A DNA stretch of 64,000 nucleotides from Pseudomonas chlororaphis subsp. chlororaphis (GTDB taxonomy: Bacteria > Pseudomonadota > Gammaproteobacteria > Pseudomonadales > Pseudomonadaceae), in the NCBI RefSeq assembly GCF_003945765.1, contig NZ_CP027712.1, positions 6,696,001-6,760,000 of the forward strand, in the 5' to 3' direction. Under the pieces are notes generated by a model. That model searched no databases, was not told where the DNA came from, and saw only the letters and a list, made by a program, of their open reading frames with translations. Both the position numbers and the translations under genes were made by a program. Positions 1 to 9,866 of the stretch are shown one piece after another; within the stretch, counting starts at the first letter, position 1; each line of letters opens with the position of its first letter.

Positions 1-353
1 GCATCGAGATCGGCCACGTCACCTTCGGCGCACCCATGCAACGCTCGCCCAAGAGCACCGAAGCGGTGTACCTGCTGGCCAAGGAAGCCTTCGCCCTGGG
101 CTATCGCCGCCTGGAGTGGAAGTGCAACAACGCCAACGCCCGCTCGCGTTATGCGGCCGAGCGCCTGGGTTTCAGTTTCGAAGGGGTGTTCCGCCAGCAC
201 ATGGTGGTCAAGGGCCAGAACCGCGATACCGCCTGGTTCTCGATCCTCGATTCCGAATGGCCGAAGGTCGGCGCCGGGTTCGAGCGCTGGTTGAGCGAGG
301 ACAACCAGAGCGGCTCGGGGCAGTTGAAAGGGTTGGCGGAGTGCCGAGGGTAA
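1..353 (+). CDS. GNAT-family N-acetyltransferase, 3' part only
   Basis: The reading frame is open from the left edge and stops at TAA 351-353, so only the C-terminal part of about 116 residues is present. The visible part has the typical end of a RimJ/RimL-type GNAT fold: a helix with YLLAKEAFALGYRRLEW, then CNNANARSRYAAERLGF and a final strand with the EGVFRQHMVVKG stretch. In this family these segments shape the acetyl-CoA pocket; the acceptor is unknown. A methionine codon at 36 lies inside the domain and is not the true start. The gene is transcribed towards the convergent mmuM-like gene, with a repeat-filled spacer between them. The family call is firm; the substrate cannot be inferred. 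Confidence 0.8.
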   Translation, partial: IEIGHVTFGAPMQRSPKSTEAVYLLAKEAFALGYRRLEWKCNNANARSRYAAERLGFSFEGVFRQHMVVKGQNRDTAWFSILDSEWPKVGAGFERWLSEDNQSGSGQLKGLAECRG

Positions 354-354
354 G

Positions 355-596
355 CCTGCGATAGACCCGCAGGGTCTCCGGCGGTTGCAGGATCCCCGCG
401 AGCGTGCCGCTCGATCGCAGCCTTCGGCAGCGGCTACACAAAGCATGAGCACGACTCCATTATCGTGCCTGGCACTGCCCCTGTAGCCGCTGGCGCAGCC
501 TGCGATAGACCCGCAGGGTCTTTGGCGGTTGCAAGATCCCCGCGAGCGTGCCGCTCGATCGCAGCCTTCGGCAGCGGCTACATAAAGCATCGAGCA
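355..596. repeat. Two direct copies of a REP-type palindromic element
   Basis: A unit of about 95 bp starting CCTGCGATAGACCCGCAGGGTCT occurs at about 355-451 and again at about 499-596, with only a few differences and a 144-bp period. The second copy is preceded by GTAGCCGCTG (483-492), inverted relative to CAGCGGCTAC at its far end, as in Pseudomonas REPIN elements. The elements fill the spacer between two convergent genes, the usual place for REPs, where they may act in termination or mRNA stability. Confidence 0.75.
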
Positions 597-622
597 TGGT
601 CGGGATATAGGAGTCGCACGGT

Positions 623-1522
623 TTAGGCCAGCTGCTGCGCCAGCACCGCAATGTGCTCCGGCCCGATACCGCAGCAACCGCCCAGGTGGCTGGCGCCGCG
701 TTGCCGCCAGTCGGCCGCCCATTGCAGGTAACCCGGCGGGTCGAGGTCGTCGCGCAGCGGGTCGAGGCCATCGTTGGCCGTGGCTTCTTTCGGTTGCGGC
801 GGGAAGGCGTTGGCGTAGGCGCCGATATGGATCTTCACCCCCAGCCGCTCGAAGGTTGCCCGCGCCGCGTCGATCGCCGCGCCTATCACTTCCGGCTGGC
901 TGCAATTGAACAGCAGGGTTTCCACCCCCAGCTCGGCGGCCACCGCCGCCGCGTCCGCCACCGGCTCGCCGGAGCGCAGGCGTGGCACCTGGTCAGGGTT
1001 CTCATCGTGCAAGGTGAACGATAGCCAGAAGGGTTTGCCGTCCTTGGGCAGGCCGGCGTGGATCGCCCGCGCCTCGACCGTGGAGCTCTGGGTTTCCGCC
1101 AGCCACAGGTCGACATGCGGGGCCAGGCCGTTGACCAGCGGTGCCAGCAACTCGGCGGCACGACCGGCCTCGAACAGGTCCGGGCGATAGGAGCCGAACA
1201 GCGGCGGTAGCGAACCGGCTACCCGCACCGGTTTGCCGGAAGCCTGTACCGCGCGCCGCGCCAGTTCGCCGGCCAACGCCGCCAGCGCCTGGCCTTCGGC
1301 GGCAAAACGCGCTTCGCCGATGTGGAACGGCACCACTGCGTAGCTGTTGCTGGTGATGACGTTGGCACCGCTTTCGATATAAGCCGCATGCACCGCTTCC
1401 ACTGCCTGCGGTGCTTCGCTCAGGGCCAGCGCCGACCACTCGGGCTGCCTGAACGGCGCCCCGCGGCGTTGCAGTTCACGACCCATGCCGCCATCCAGAA
1501 TTACCCTGCTTTCTGCGCCCAT
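623..1522 (-). CDS. mmuM: Homocysteine S-methyltransferase (MmuM-like)
   Basis: About 299 residues, the usual length for the single-domain betaine/S-methylmethionine:homocysteine methyltransferase family. The N-terminal VILDGGMGRELQRRG motif, the NVITSNSY strand, a Cys in LLFNCSQPE and the C-terminal GGCCG motif are visible; the last two supply the three Cys ligands of the catalytic zinc in this family. The product would make methionine from homocysteine with a methyl donor such as S-methylmethionine. In-frame starts exist at 1558, 1537 and 1522; 1522 is chosen because the fold begins directly after it and a GAGA stretch lies upstream, but the evidence is weak. It diverges from an amino-acid ABC binding protein that may import a related substrate. 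Confidence 0.85.
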   Translation of the reverse strand: MGAESRVILDGGMGRELQRRGAPFRQPEWSALALSEAPQAVEAVHAAYIESGANVITSNSYAVVPFHIGEARFAAEGQALAALAGELARRAVQASGKPVRVAGSLPPLFGSYRPDLFEAGRAAELLAPLVNGLAPHVDLWLAETQSSTVEARAIHAGLPKDGKPFWLSFTLHDENPDQVPRLRSGEPVADAAAVAAELGVETLLFNCSQPEVIGAAIDAARATFERLGVKIHIGAYANAFPPQPKEATANDGLDPLRDDLDPPGYLQWAADWRQRGASHLGGCCGIGPEHIAVLAQQLA

Positions 1523-1633
1523 ATGCTTTTTTCTCATATGCTTATGAAAATAACTCACTACCTGAGTCGTTCTTATAACTATTTAATACGCACCATTCAG
1601 TTAATAACAACTTTTTTTCTGCCCGGGATTCCA

Positions 1634-2455
1634 ATGAAATTCAAACCGCTGCTGGCCCTGGGCCTGACGATTCTCGCTGCCTCCAGCCAGGCTTTTGCCG
1701 GTGCCACCCTGGACCGTATCGAACAGAAAAAAGAGTTGGTCGGCGTGCTGATGGAAAGCTACCCGCCCTTCTCCTTCCTCAATGATCAGAATCAGCTCGA
1801 TGGCTTCGACGTGGACGTGGCCAAGGCCGTGGCCGACAAACTGGGGGTGAAGCTGCGCCTGGAAACACCGTCCTGGGACGTGATCGCCGCCGGCCGCTGG
1901 AGCGGCCGCTACGACATCTGCATCTGCTCCATGACCCCGAGCAAGGCCCGCGCCGAAGTCTTCGACTTTCCAGTGCAGTACTACGCCTCGCCAGCGGTGA
2001 TCGTAGTCAACGCCAAGGACGATCGTATCCACGGCGCCAAGGACCTGAGCGACAAGAAGGTCGGCCTGACCAGCGCGTCCAGCTACGAGAGCTACCTGAA
2101 CAAGAACCTGGTGATCGAGGGTGCCGAGGACACCCGGTTGCAGTACCCGTTCGACAACGTGCAGATCGCCCCGTACGACACCGACAACGTGGCCTTCCAG
2201 GACCTCGGCCTGGGCGCTGGCGTGCGCCTGGACGCGATCCTCACCAACCTGGTAACGGCCCAGCCGCGCCTGGCCCAGGACCCGCGCTTCAAGCTCGCCG
2301 GCGAGCCGCTGTACGCCGAACCCAACTCGGTGGCCATCGAAAAAGGCGACGCCCAGTGGCATGCCAAGGTCCGTGAGGTGTTCGCCCAGCTGAAGCAGGA
2401 CGGCACCCTGAGCAAGCTCTCGCAGAAATGGATCGGCGCCGACATCAGCCAATGA
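1634..2455 (+). CDS. Amino-acid ABC transporter substrate-binding protein
   Basis: 273 residues with a clear signal peptide (MKFKPLLALGLTILAASSQAFA) followed by a type II periplasmic binding fold of the SBP_bac_3 family: LVGVLMESYPPFSFLN, the LDGFDVDVAKAVADKLG signature, and the SWDVIAAGRWSGRYDIC segment that contacts the ligand. It would capture a polar or sulfur-containing amino acid in the periplasm and deliver it to the permease encoded next, whose ATG overlaps this stop codon. An ATG at 1634 directly precedes the signal peptide; the frame stays open further upstream, but that part overlaps mmuM and is not protein-like. Divergence from mmuM suggests a methionine or S-methylmethionine link, which is only an inference. 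Confidence 0.85.
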   Translation: MKFKPLLALGLTILAASSQAFAGATLDRIEQKKELVGVLMESYPPFSFLNDQNQLDGFDVDVAKAVADKLGVKLRLETPSWDVIAAGRWSGRYDICICSMTPSKARAEVFDFPVQYYASPAVIVVNAKDDRIHGAKDLSDKKVGLTSASSYESYLNKNLVIEGAEDTRLQYPFDNVQIAPYDTDNVAFQDLGLGAGVRLDAILTNLVTAQPRLAQDPRFKLAGEPLYAEPNSVAIEKGDAQWHAKVREVFAQLKQDGTLSKLSQKWIGADISQ

Positions 2456-3288
2456 CTTCTCTTTCGCAACCACCTCGGCCACCGCAAGCGCTGGCCGAGC
2501 CGCTGGTCAAACGCCTCTTCGGTTTCCGCACCCGCCTGTACCTGACCTGGGCGGTGCTGTTCGGCCTGTTCGCCAGTTTCTTCCTGAGCTTCGACCTGAA
2601 GTTCTCGATCATCCTCGACAAGCTGCCCAACCTGCTCGGCATCACCCTGGCCCCCAACGGGTTTCTGCAAGGCGCGGCGCTGACCCTGTTCCTCTGCCTC
2701 TGCTCAATCGTGCTGTCGTCGCTGCTGGGCTTCGTCACCGCGCTGGCCCGGTTGTCGAAAAGCGCCGTGGCCTTTGGCATCGCCAGCTTCTACGCCTCGT
2801 TCTTTCGCGGCACGCCGCTGTTGATCCAGATCCTGCTGATCTACCTCGGCCTGCCGCAACTGGGCGTGGTGCCGGGCGCCATCGCCGCGGGGATCATCGC
2901 CCTGTCGCTGAACTACGGCGCCTACCTCAGCGAGATCTTCCGCGCCGGCATCCTCGGCGTGCCCCACGGCCAACGCCAGGCGGCCCTGGCCCTGGGCATG
3001 AGTGACAGCGTGATCTTCTGGCAGGTGACCCTGCCCCAGGCCATGCGCACCATCATCCCGCCGGCCACCAACCAGTTCATCTCGATGCTCAAGGATTCGT
3101 CGCTGATCTCGGTGATGGGCGTCTGGGAAGTGATGTTCCTGGCCCAGTCCTACGGCCGCTCCAGCTACCGCTACATCGAAATGCTCAGCACCGCGGCGAT
3201 CATCTACTGGCTGCTGTCGATCGGCCTGGAACTGATCCAGGCGCGGATGGAAAGGCATTACGGCAAGGCCTACGCCGAGCGCGACTGA
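2452..3288 (+). CDS. Amino-acid ABC transporter permease (HisM/GlnP type)
   Basis: 278 residues with several membrane spans and the polar amino acid permease EAA motif (EIFRAGILGVPHGQRQAALALGM, about residues 163-185), the site that docks on the ABC ATPase. The ATG at 2452 overlaps the end of the binding-protein gene (stop 2453-2455), so the two are translationally coupled. The N-terminus carries a Pro/Gln-rich cytoplasmic extension before the first span. No ATP-binding subunit follows: the next gene is convergent. The transporter must therefore borrow an ATPase from elsewhere, or the cassette has lost it. Confidence 0.85.
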   Translation: MTSLSQPPRPPQALAEPLVKRLFGFRTRLYLTWAVLFGLFASFFLSFDLKFSIILDKLPNLLGITLAPNGFLQGAALTLFLCLCSIVLSSLLGFVTALARLSKSAVAFGIASFYASFFRGTPLLIQILLIYLGLPQLGVVPGAIAAGIIALSLNYGAYLSEIFRAGILGVPHGQRQAALALGMSDSVIFWQVTLPQAMRTIIPPATNQFISMLKDSSLISVMGVWEVMFLAQSYGRSSYRYIEMLSTAAIIYWLLSIGLELIQARMERHYGKAYAERD

Positions 3289-3291
3289 GGC

Positions 3292-3642
3292 TCAGTGGGG
3301 TGCCGAGGGCTCGGGCGTACCCGGGCCCTTTTCCAGGCGCTCGAGATCATTGAGCAGCGAGCGGGCGCGACTGGTTTTCTGCACAGCCACCACCCCCATC
3401 TGCAAACCGAAGGGCCTGAACACCGCGTTCAACGACTTGAGGGTCGGGTTGCCGTCACCGTGTTCGATGTGGATCAGGGTGCGCAGGGAAATCCGGCACA
3501 TCCTGGCGAACTGGCTCTGATGCAGCCCCGTGACTTCGCTGCGCAGGCGCCTGACCGCATCGCCAAGCGGCAAGCGGCCGGCCGCCAGCTCCTGCTGGAT
3601 GTTGTCGATCAGCGCACCGCGCTCTTCCAGGGTTGTACTCAT
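3292..3642 (-). CDS. XRE-type HTH protein, HipB-like partner
   Basis: 116 residues. The central part has a Cro/CI helix-turn-helix: VTGLHQSQFARMCRISLRTL followed by the recognition region IEHGDGNPTLKSLNAVFRPFG. This layout is typical of HipB-like antitoxins and XRE repressors. The ATG at 3642 overlaps the stop of the upstream HipA-like gene by four bases; an in-frame ATG at 3654 also exists. In classical hip loci the HTH gene comes first, but here the kinase gene is promoter-proximal. The protein probably represses the shared promoter, where AGTGCACT palindromes are found, and restrains the kinase. The role is inferred from family and context. Confidence 0.75.
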   Translation of the reverse strand: MSTTLEERGALIDNIQQELAAGRLPLGDAVRRLRSEVTGLHQSQFARMCRISLRTLIHIEHGDGNPTLKSLNAVFRPFGLQMGVVAVQKTSRARSLLNDLERLEKGPGTPEPSAPH

Positions 3643-4964
3643 CGCAGTCCCCACTCCTGCAGGCGTCGGTCCAAGTGGCGCAAGTGAATGCGCGGGTGAT
3701 TCAGGGTGGCGTCGGGCAAGCCGCTGGCGTGCAACAGGTCCGGCAAGGCCCGCAGCCGTTCGGCATCTTCCCGCAGGCGCGCCAGGGCGGCTTCAGGGTC
3801 GAGCAGCGGCTTCAGGCTCGCGCATACCAGGCGCCAGTCCACGTCGCCCGCCACTTCCATGCGCCCGGGCCATTTGATGGTCCGGGTAATGCCCTCATCG
3901 TCCATGACCGTGGGTGCCAGATCGTAGATCGGCGCCAGCTGCACCCGACTGTCGGTGCGGATGACCGAGAGGTTACGTCCATGATTGTCCGAGTTGCCGA
4001 GGATCTTGTTGAGCAGGTCCCGGCGCAGGTAATCCGCCACCAGCTCGGGGATCGCCGATTCCTGGCCCGTGGCTCGCCACAGTTCGGCGAGGATCCCCAG
4101 CACCTCGGTGTGCCTCATGCCCTGGCCATGGCCCACCAGCCCCGCCAGGGAATAGATCGACTCCACCGCCAGGCGCTCCACCCCCGCCGGCGTTACCCGA
4201 CGGTCGAAGCGCTGCATCCACAGGCTGGGCCTGGGGCCTTCTTCCAGGGCCAGGCCCTCGGCCGGCAGCGTATCGATGCCCAACTGTTGCAGCGCCCGGT
4301 AATAGTGGAATTCGCTCCTGAGGATGTCGCCGTCATTCTGCGTGGCCGGGTTACGGGGAAACTTCACCCACCAGTGGCACGCCGCCGAGGCATCGTCGAG
4401 CAACGCGTCGGGGTACAGCAGGCCCTCGCGGTTTTGAGCCAGCAGCAGCTTGGGTGCTTCGTCGCCGATGCTCGCAGTACCGCCGAACGCCGCGCCCTGC
4501 TCGTGGGCGTACTCGAGAAAGCGGTTATCGAGGGCGATCACCTGGTCCCGGGAAAACCCCAGCGCCGGGCGCCTGCGCAAGCCCGCCAGCGACTCCTTGA
4601 TCCGCAGGTTGCCGATGGGCGCCGCGCTGGACCGGCTCAAGAGGAACAACTCGACGCCCATGCCGTCCGGCCGCTCGTGGCCAATCTGGCGCAGCAGGAA
4701 GCGCCCGGTCGCTGCCGCCGGGGCAAGGTCATAGAGAAAGGCCGGGGCTCGTTCTTCCCGCCACGACTCCCAGCCCAATGGGATCTGCGCACTGACCGAC
4801 CTGGCCAGCGGGCTGGCGACAGCCTCCAGGTTATCCACCAGGTACTGCTGGACATAACCAAAACGGCAGGGGCTGGAGAAGCCCTCTTCGGGCCTGTCGA
4901 AGGTCAGGGTCATGGCGTCGTTCCATGCCCCTGCGCAGTAGAGCTGCAAAGTCAGCCGAAGCAC
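3639..4964 (-). CDS. HipA-family serine/threonine kinase
   Basis: 441 residues, the normal length of full HipA proteins. The N-terminal subdomain starts LTLQLYCAGAWNDA, typical of the family, which argues for the GTG at 4964 (preceded by an AGG-containing ribosome site) over the internal ATG at 4913. The nucleotide loop region (GGTASIGDEAPKLLL), the catalytic loop GNSDNHGRNLS and the metal-binding APIYDLAPT motif are intact, so an active kinase is expected. HipA of E. coli phosphorylates glutamyl-tRNA synthetase and arrests growth; other HipA-like kinases have other targets, so this one cannot be assigned a target. Its HTH partner is encoded downstream with a four-base overlap. Confidence 0.8.
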   Translation of the reverse strand: MLRLTLQLYCAGAWNDAMTLTFDRPEEGFSSPCRFGYVQQYLVDNLEAVASPLARSVSAQIPLGWESWREERAPAFLYDLAPAAATGRFLLRQIGHERPDGMGVELFLLSRSSAAPIGNLRIKESLAGLRRRPALGFSRDQVIALDNRFLEYAHEQGAAFGGTASIGDEAPKLLLAQNREGLLYPDALLDDASAACHWWVKFPRNPATQNDGDILRSEFHYYRALQQLGIDTLPAEGLALEEGPRPSLWMQRFDRRVTPAGVERLAVESIYSLAGLVGHGQGMRHTEVLGILAELWRATGQESAIPELVADYLRRDLLNKILGNSDNHGRNLSVIRTDSRVQLAPIYDLAPTVMDDEGITRTIKWPGRMEVAGDVDWRLVCASLKPLLDPEAALARLREDAERLRALPDLLHASGLPDATLNHPRIHLRHLDRRLQEWGLR

Positions 4965-4976
4965 TTTGTTACCTGC

Positions 4977-5070
4977 ATTTTAGTGCACTTTTAATGAGCC
5001 ATAAGGCATTTAAGTGCATTGTAATGCATATATATAAAATTCAGAACGGAATAAGTGCACTAAAATACAC
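4977..5070 (-). promoter_or_regulatory. AT-rich hip promoter with three palindromic repeats
   Basis: The octamer AGTGCACT occurs at 4982-4989 and again at 5054-5061, each in an A/T-rich setting, and a related near-palindrome TGCATTGTAATGCA lies between them at 5015-5028. The spacer is far richer in A/T than the surroundings. Arrays of palindromes of this kind next to a hip-type operon are the usual binding sites of the HTH partner, giving autoregulation. The first copy lies about 20 bases upstream of the GTG start of the kinase gene. Confidence 0.6.
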
Positions 5071-5158
5071 TCATATGATGTTCGTTCCAGCCTGGAAATA
5101 TCCCTCAAGCCGCCTGTAGCGGCACGCGCATCGCTCCCCGCCGTCCCGGGCAACAGGC

Positions 5159-5185
5159 AAAAAAAAAGGGAGGCCGTAGCCCCCC
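5159..5185 (-). terminator. Rho-independent terminator after oadA
   Basis: On the minus strand a seven-base-pair stem (GGGGGGC paired with GCCTCCC, one mismatch) with a TACG loop is followed by an unbroken run of T. It begins about 34 bases past the oadA stop codon. Confidence 0.8.
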
Positions 5186-5218
5186 CGAGGTAAAACGTTA
5201 CCGATGAAGGATTGAAAA

Positions 5219-7027
5219 TCAGCCTTCGATCTCGATCAGGATTTCACCCGGGTTGACCCGGTCGCCCTTGGCCACGTGGATGGCGGTGACCTTGCCGGCG
5301 ATGGCCGCCTGGACTTCGGTTTCCATCTTCATGGCTTCGGTGATCAGCACCGCCTGGCCGGCCTTGACGGTGTCACCTTCCTTGACCAGCACGTCGACGA
5401 TGTTGCCCGGCATGGTGGTGCTGACGTGGCCCGGCGCGCTGGCCTGCTTGCGCTTGCTGCTGCCACCGCCGACGAACTCGTTGAGCGGCTCGAACACCAC
5501 TTCTTCCGGCATGCCGTCGATGGACAGGTAGAAGTGGCGCTTGCCTTCGGCCTTCACGCCGACACCGGTGATGTCGACGCGGTAGGTCTCGCCGTGCACG
5601 TCGATGACGAACTCGGTCGGTACGCCTTCGCCGCCGGCCGAGCTCACGCCGCCCGCTTCCGGAATCGGCAGCAGCACTTCCGGCGTCAGGGTGCCGGCTT
5701 CGCGTTCTTCGAGGAACTTGCGCCCGATGTCCGGGAACATGGCGTAGGTCAGCACGTCTTCTTCGGATTTGGCCAGGGCGCCGATGTCATTGCGCAGCTT
5801 GGTCATTTCCGGCTTCAGCAGGTCGGCCGGGCGCACGTCGATCACTTCTTCGCTGCCGATGGCCTGGCGCCGCAGCTTCTCGTCCACCTCGCCCGGTGCC
5901 TTGCCGTAGCCACCTTGCAGGTACAGCTTCACCTCGTTGGTGATGGTCTTGTAGCGCTCGCCGGCCAGCACGTTGAAGAACGCCTGGGTGCCGACGATCT
6001 GCGAAGTCGGGGTCACCAGCGGCGGGTAGCCGAGGTCGTGACGCACCCGCGGGATCTCCGCCAGCACTTCGTTCATGCGGTTCAGGGCGCCCTGCTCCTT
6101 GAGCTGGTTGGCCAGGTTGGAAATCATCCCGCCCGGCACCTGGTTGACCTGCACCCGGGTGTCGACCGCGGTGAATTCGCTTTCGAACTGGTGGTACTTC
6201 TTGCGCACGGCATAGAAGTACAGGCCGATCTCCTGCAGCAGTTCCAGGTCCAGGCCGGTGTCGAATTCGCTGCCTTTGAGGGCGGCGACCATCGACTCGG
6301 TGCCCGGGTGGCTGGTGCCCCAGGCGAAGCTGGAGATCGCGGTGTCGATATGGTCGGCGCCGTTCTCGATAGCCTTGAGCTGGCACATCGCGGCCAGGCC
6401 GGCGGTGTCATGGGAGTGGACGAACACCGGCAGCGATTGCTCGGCCTTCAGCGCCTTGACCAGTTCGCCAGTGGCATAAGGGGTCAGCAGGCCGGCCATG
6501 TCCTTGATCGCCACCGAGTCGCAACCCATGGATTCCATCTGCTTGGCCTGGGCCACGAACGCCTCGATGGTGTGCACCGGGCTGGTGGTGTAGGCGATGG
6601 TGCCCTGGGCGTGCTTGCCGGCGGCTTTCACCGCTTCGATGGCCACCCGCAGGTTACGCACGTCGTTCATGGCGTCGAAGATGCGGAACACGTCGATGCC
6701 GTTGACCGCCGCCTTGGCGACGAAGGCCTTGACCACGTCGTCGCTGTAATGGCGGTAGCCCAGCAGGTTCTGCCCGCGCAGGAGCATTTGCAGGCGGGTG
6801 TTGGGCAGCGCGGCGCGCAGTTTGCGCAGGCGCTCCCACGGGTCTTCCTTGAGGAAGCGCACGCAGGCGTCGAAGGTCGCGCCGCCCCAGACTTCCAGCG
6901 ACCAGTAGCCGACTTTGTCGAGCTTGTCGCAGATCGGCAGCATGTCTTCGGTGCGCATGCGGGTCGCCAGCAGCGATTGGTGGGCGTCACGCAGGATGGT
7001 GTCGGTAACAAAAATCTTCTTGCTCAT
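5219..7027 (-). CDS. oadA: Pyruvate carboxylase subunit B / oxaloacetate decarboxylase alpha-like, biotinylated
   Basis: 602 residues. The N-terminal HMGL-like carboxyltransferase domain starts TDTILRDAHQSLLATRMR, with the metal-binding Asp in the TILRDAHQ motif and the VHSHDTAG motif near residue 210. It is followed by a PYC/OADA conserved domain and a C-terminal biotinyl domain with EAMKMETE; the biotinylated Lys is near residue 567. With the biotin carboxylase encoded just upstream it should form the two-subunit (alpha4-beta4 type) pyruvate carboxylase of pseudomonads, making oxaloacetate for the TCA cycle. No sodium-pump subunits are nearby, which argues against a decarboxylase role. ATG 7027 has a GAGGAAAAG ribosome site; the longer start at 7042 lacks one. 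The gene follows pycA after 11 bases. Confidence 0.93.
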   Translation of the reverse strand: MSKKIFVTDTILRDAHQSLLATRMRTEDMLPICDKLDKVGYWSLEVWGGATFDACVRFLKEDPWERLRKLRAALPNTRLQMLLRGQNLLGYRHYSDDVVKAFVAKAAVNGIDVFRIFDAMNDVRNLRVAIEAVKAAGKHAQGTIAYTTSPVHTIEAFVAQAKQMESMGCDSVAIKDMAGLLTPYATGELVKALKAEQSLPVFVHSHDTAGLAAMCQLKAIENGADHIDTAISSFAWGTSHPGTESMVAALKGSEFDTGLDLELLQEIGLYFYAVRKKYHQFESEFTAVDTRVQVNQVPGGMISNLANQLKEQGALNRMNEVLAEIPRVRHDLGYPPLVTPTSQIVGTQAFFNVLAGERYKTITNEVKLYLQGGYGKAPGEVDEKLRRQAIGSEEVIDVRPADLLKPEMTKLRNDIGALAKSEEDVLTYAMFPDIGRKFLEEREAGTLTPEVLLPIPEAGGVSSAGGEGVPTEFVIDVHGETYRVDITGVGVKAEGKRHFYLSIDGMPEEVVFEPLNEFVGGGSSKRKQASAPGHVSTTMPGNIVDVLVKEGDTVKAGQAVLITEAMKMETEVQAAIAGKVTAIHVAKGDRVNPGEILIEIEG

Positions 7028-7038
7028 TGTTCTTTTCC

Positions 7039-8454
<1,416 letters not shown>

Positions 8455-8644
8455 TTGGAGGTACCCTTGAGCCGTTGGAACAAAAGACCCGCTAGACCGG
8501 GTCGGCGCGTGACCAAATGTTTCAAGCCAGTCGCAGGCCCACACTAATCCTGTCGATGAATTAACAAAAATCAATAATTATTGGGTCGCTCATAAGCAAA
8601 GACTTATAGTTGATCCGACAGCCTTCGGCGCGAGACCTTAGATA

Positions 8645-9607
8645 ATGCGTAAGTCCTTGATGCGTATGACATTACGCCAGTTGCAGATTTTCAATGAGGT
8701 CTGCGATCTGCGCTCCTACAGCCGGGCGGCCGACGAAATGTCTCTGACCCAGCCCGCCGTCAGCCTGCAGATTCGCCAGCTGGAGGAGCTGATCGGCCAG
8801 CCCCTGTTCGATTACGTCGGCAAGAAGCTCTATATGACCGAGGCCGCCGAGGCGCTGCAACGGGCCAGCCGCGACATCTTCGGGCGCCTGGAAAACCTCG
8901 ACATGCAACTGTCGGACATGCAGGGCTCCTTGCAGGGCCAGCTGAAACTGGCGGTGGAATCCAGCGCCAAGTACTTCGTGCCGCACCTGTTCGCCGCCTT
9001 CAAGCGCCAGCACCCGGAGGTCAACCTGCAACTGACGGTGGTCAATCGGGGCCAGGTGATCCGCCGCCTCTCGGACAACCGCGACGACCTGGTGATCATG
9101 TCCATGGTCCCGCAGGACATGGGCCTGGAATTCCTGCCGTTTCTCAATAACCCGATCGTCGCCGTGGCGCCGCCCGACCATCCGCTGTGCCACCTCGGGC
9201 CGCTGCGCCTGCAGGACCTGGAACCCTACAACCTGCTGGTGCGCGAACAGGGTTCGGGCACGCGCCTGGCCTGCGAGGAATATTTCAAGGAAAAGCGCGT
9301 GCACTTCACCCAGACCCTGGAAGTGTCGTCGGCCGAGGCTCAGCGCGAGTGTGTGCTGGCGGGTCTGGGCGTGGCGCTGTTGACGCGCCACGCCCTGAAC
9401 CTTGAGTTGGCGACCGGGGGACTCGTCGAGTTGCCGGTCGAAGAGCTGCCGTTGTATCGCAGCTGGTGCCTGGTGCAGGCCAAGGCAAAACGCCTGTCAC
9501 CGGTAGCGCATGCGTTCCTGGGGTTTATCCGCAGCGAACGGGTGCAGATCAGCGGGCTTGTTGAGCGTTTTGACGGGAAGCTGCCGAGGCTGCCTGCCAG
9601 TAATTGA
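8645..9607 (+). CDS. LysR-family regulator, probable pycA-oadA regulator
   Basis: 320 residues. The winged HTH covers about residues 8-67 (LRQLQIFNEVCDLRSYSRAADEM, then LTQPAVSLQIRQLEELIG). An effector-binding domain follows with two Rossmann-like halves (LKLAVESSAKYFVPHLF; VREQGSGTRLACEEYF). In-frame ATGs at 8645, 8660 and 8666 are all possible. It diverges from pycA, so it is likely to control pyruvate carboxylase in response to a metabolite, an inference from position. The last 59 bases overlap a convergent small gene. Confidence 0.85.
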   Translation: MRKSLMRMTLRQLQIFNEVCDLRSYSRAADEMSLTQPAVSLQIRQLEELIGQPLFDYVGKKLYMTEAAEALQRASRDIFGRLENLDMQLSDMQGSLQGQLKLAVESSAKYFVPHLFAAFKRQHPEVNLQLTVVNRGQVIRRLSDNRDDLVIMSMVPQDMGLEFLPFLNNPIVAVAPPDHPLCHLGPLRLQDLEPYNLLVREQGSGTRLACEEYFKEKRVHFTQTLEVSSAEAQRECVLAGLGVALLTRHALNLELATGGLVELPVEELPLYRSWCLVQAKAKRLSPVAHAFLGFIRSERVQISGLVERFDGKLPRLPASN

Positions 9608-9761
9608 CGGCGTCCAGCTCGGGGTAGTCGTTGATTTCCTGCTGCAGACGGCGCAGCTCACAGCGATGTTCGATCGCGCGGCGAAATTCCATGCGGCGCT
9701 GGTCTTCCTGTTGACGACGGGTCTTGACTGCGCTGTTGCTCTCTTCGTAAGGCCGGGCCAT
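9549..9761 (-). CDS. Small conserved-looking charged protein
   Basis: 70 residues, very rich in Arg, Glu and Gln, and probably mostly helical: it starts MARPYEESNSAVKTRRQQED and ends AASRQNAQQAR. A strong ribosome site GGGAGA stands seven bases before the ATG at 9761, which supports real translation even though the last 59 bases overlap the convergent LysR gene. There is no membrane segment or known motif. I recall similar short proteins in other pseudomonads but cannot name a function. It could be a shadow ORF, but the ribosome site and composition make this less likely. Confidence 0.55.
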   Translation of the reverse strand: MARPYEESNSAVKTRRQQEDQRRMEFRRAIEHRCELRRLQQEINDYPELDAVNYWQAASAASRQNAQQAR

Positions 9762-9866
9762 TTCGAGTCTCCCAATGCGAGTACGGGAGCTTCACGATGA
9801 CGCCTGCCAATGACGATTTGGCTGCGGGTCGGTTACAGGATGATGAAAGTTGCCCCCACCGCCTGC

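Noticed and set aside
355..596. CRISPR-like array
   Set aside because: Only two long units with REP structure, no short repeat-spacer pattern and no cas genes.
1523..1633. SAM or other methionine riboswitch before mmuM or the ABC gene
   Set aside because: The 110-base spacer is AT-rich but shows no conserved riboswitch core or terminator-like stem.
3292..4964. HipBST-type three-component toxin system
   Set aside because: The kinase is full length with its own N-terminal subdomain, and no separate HipS-like gene is seen.
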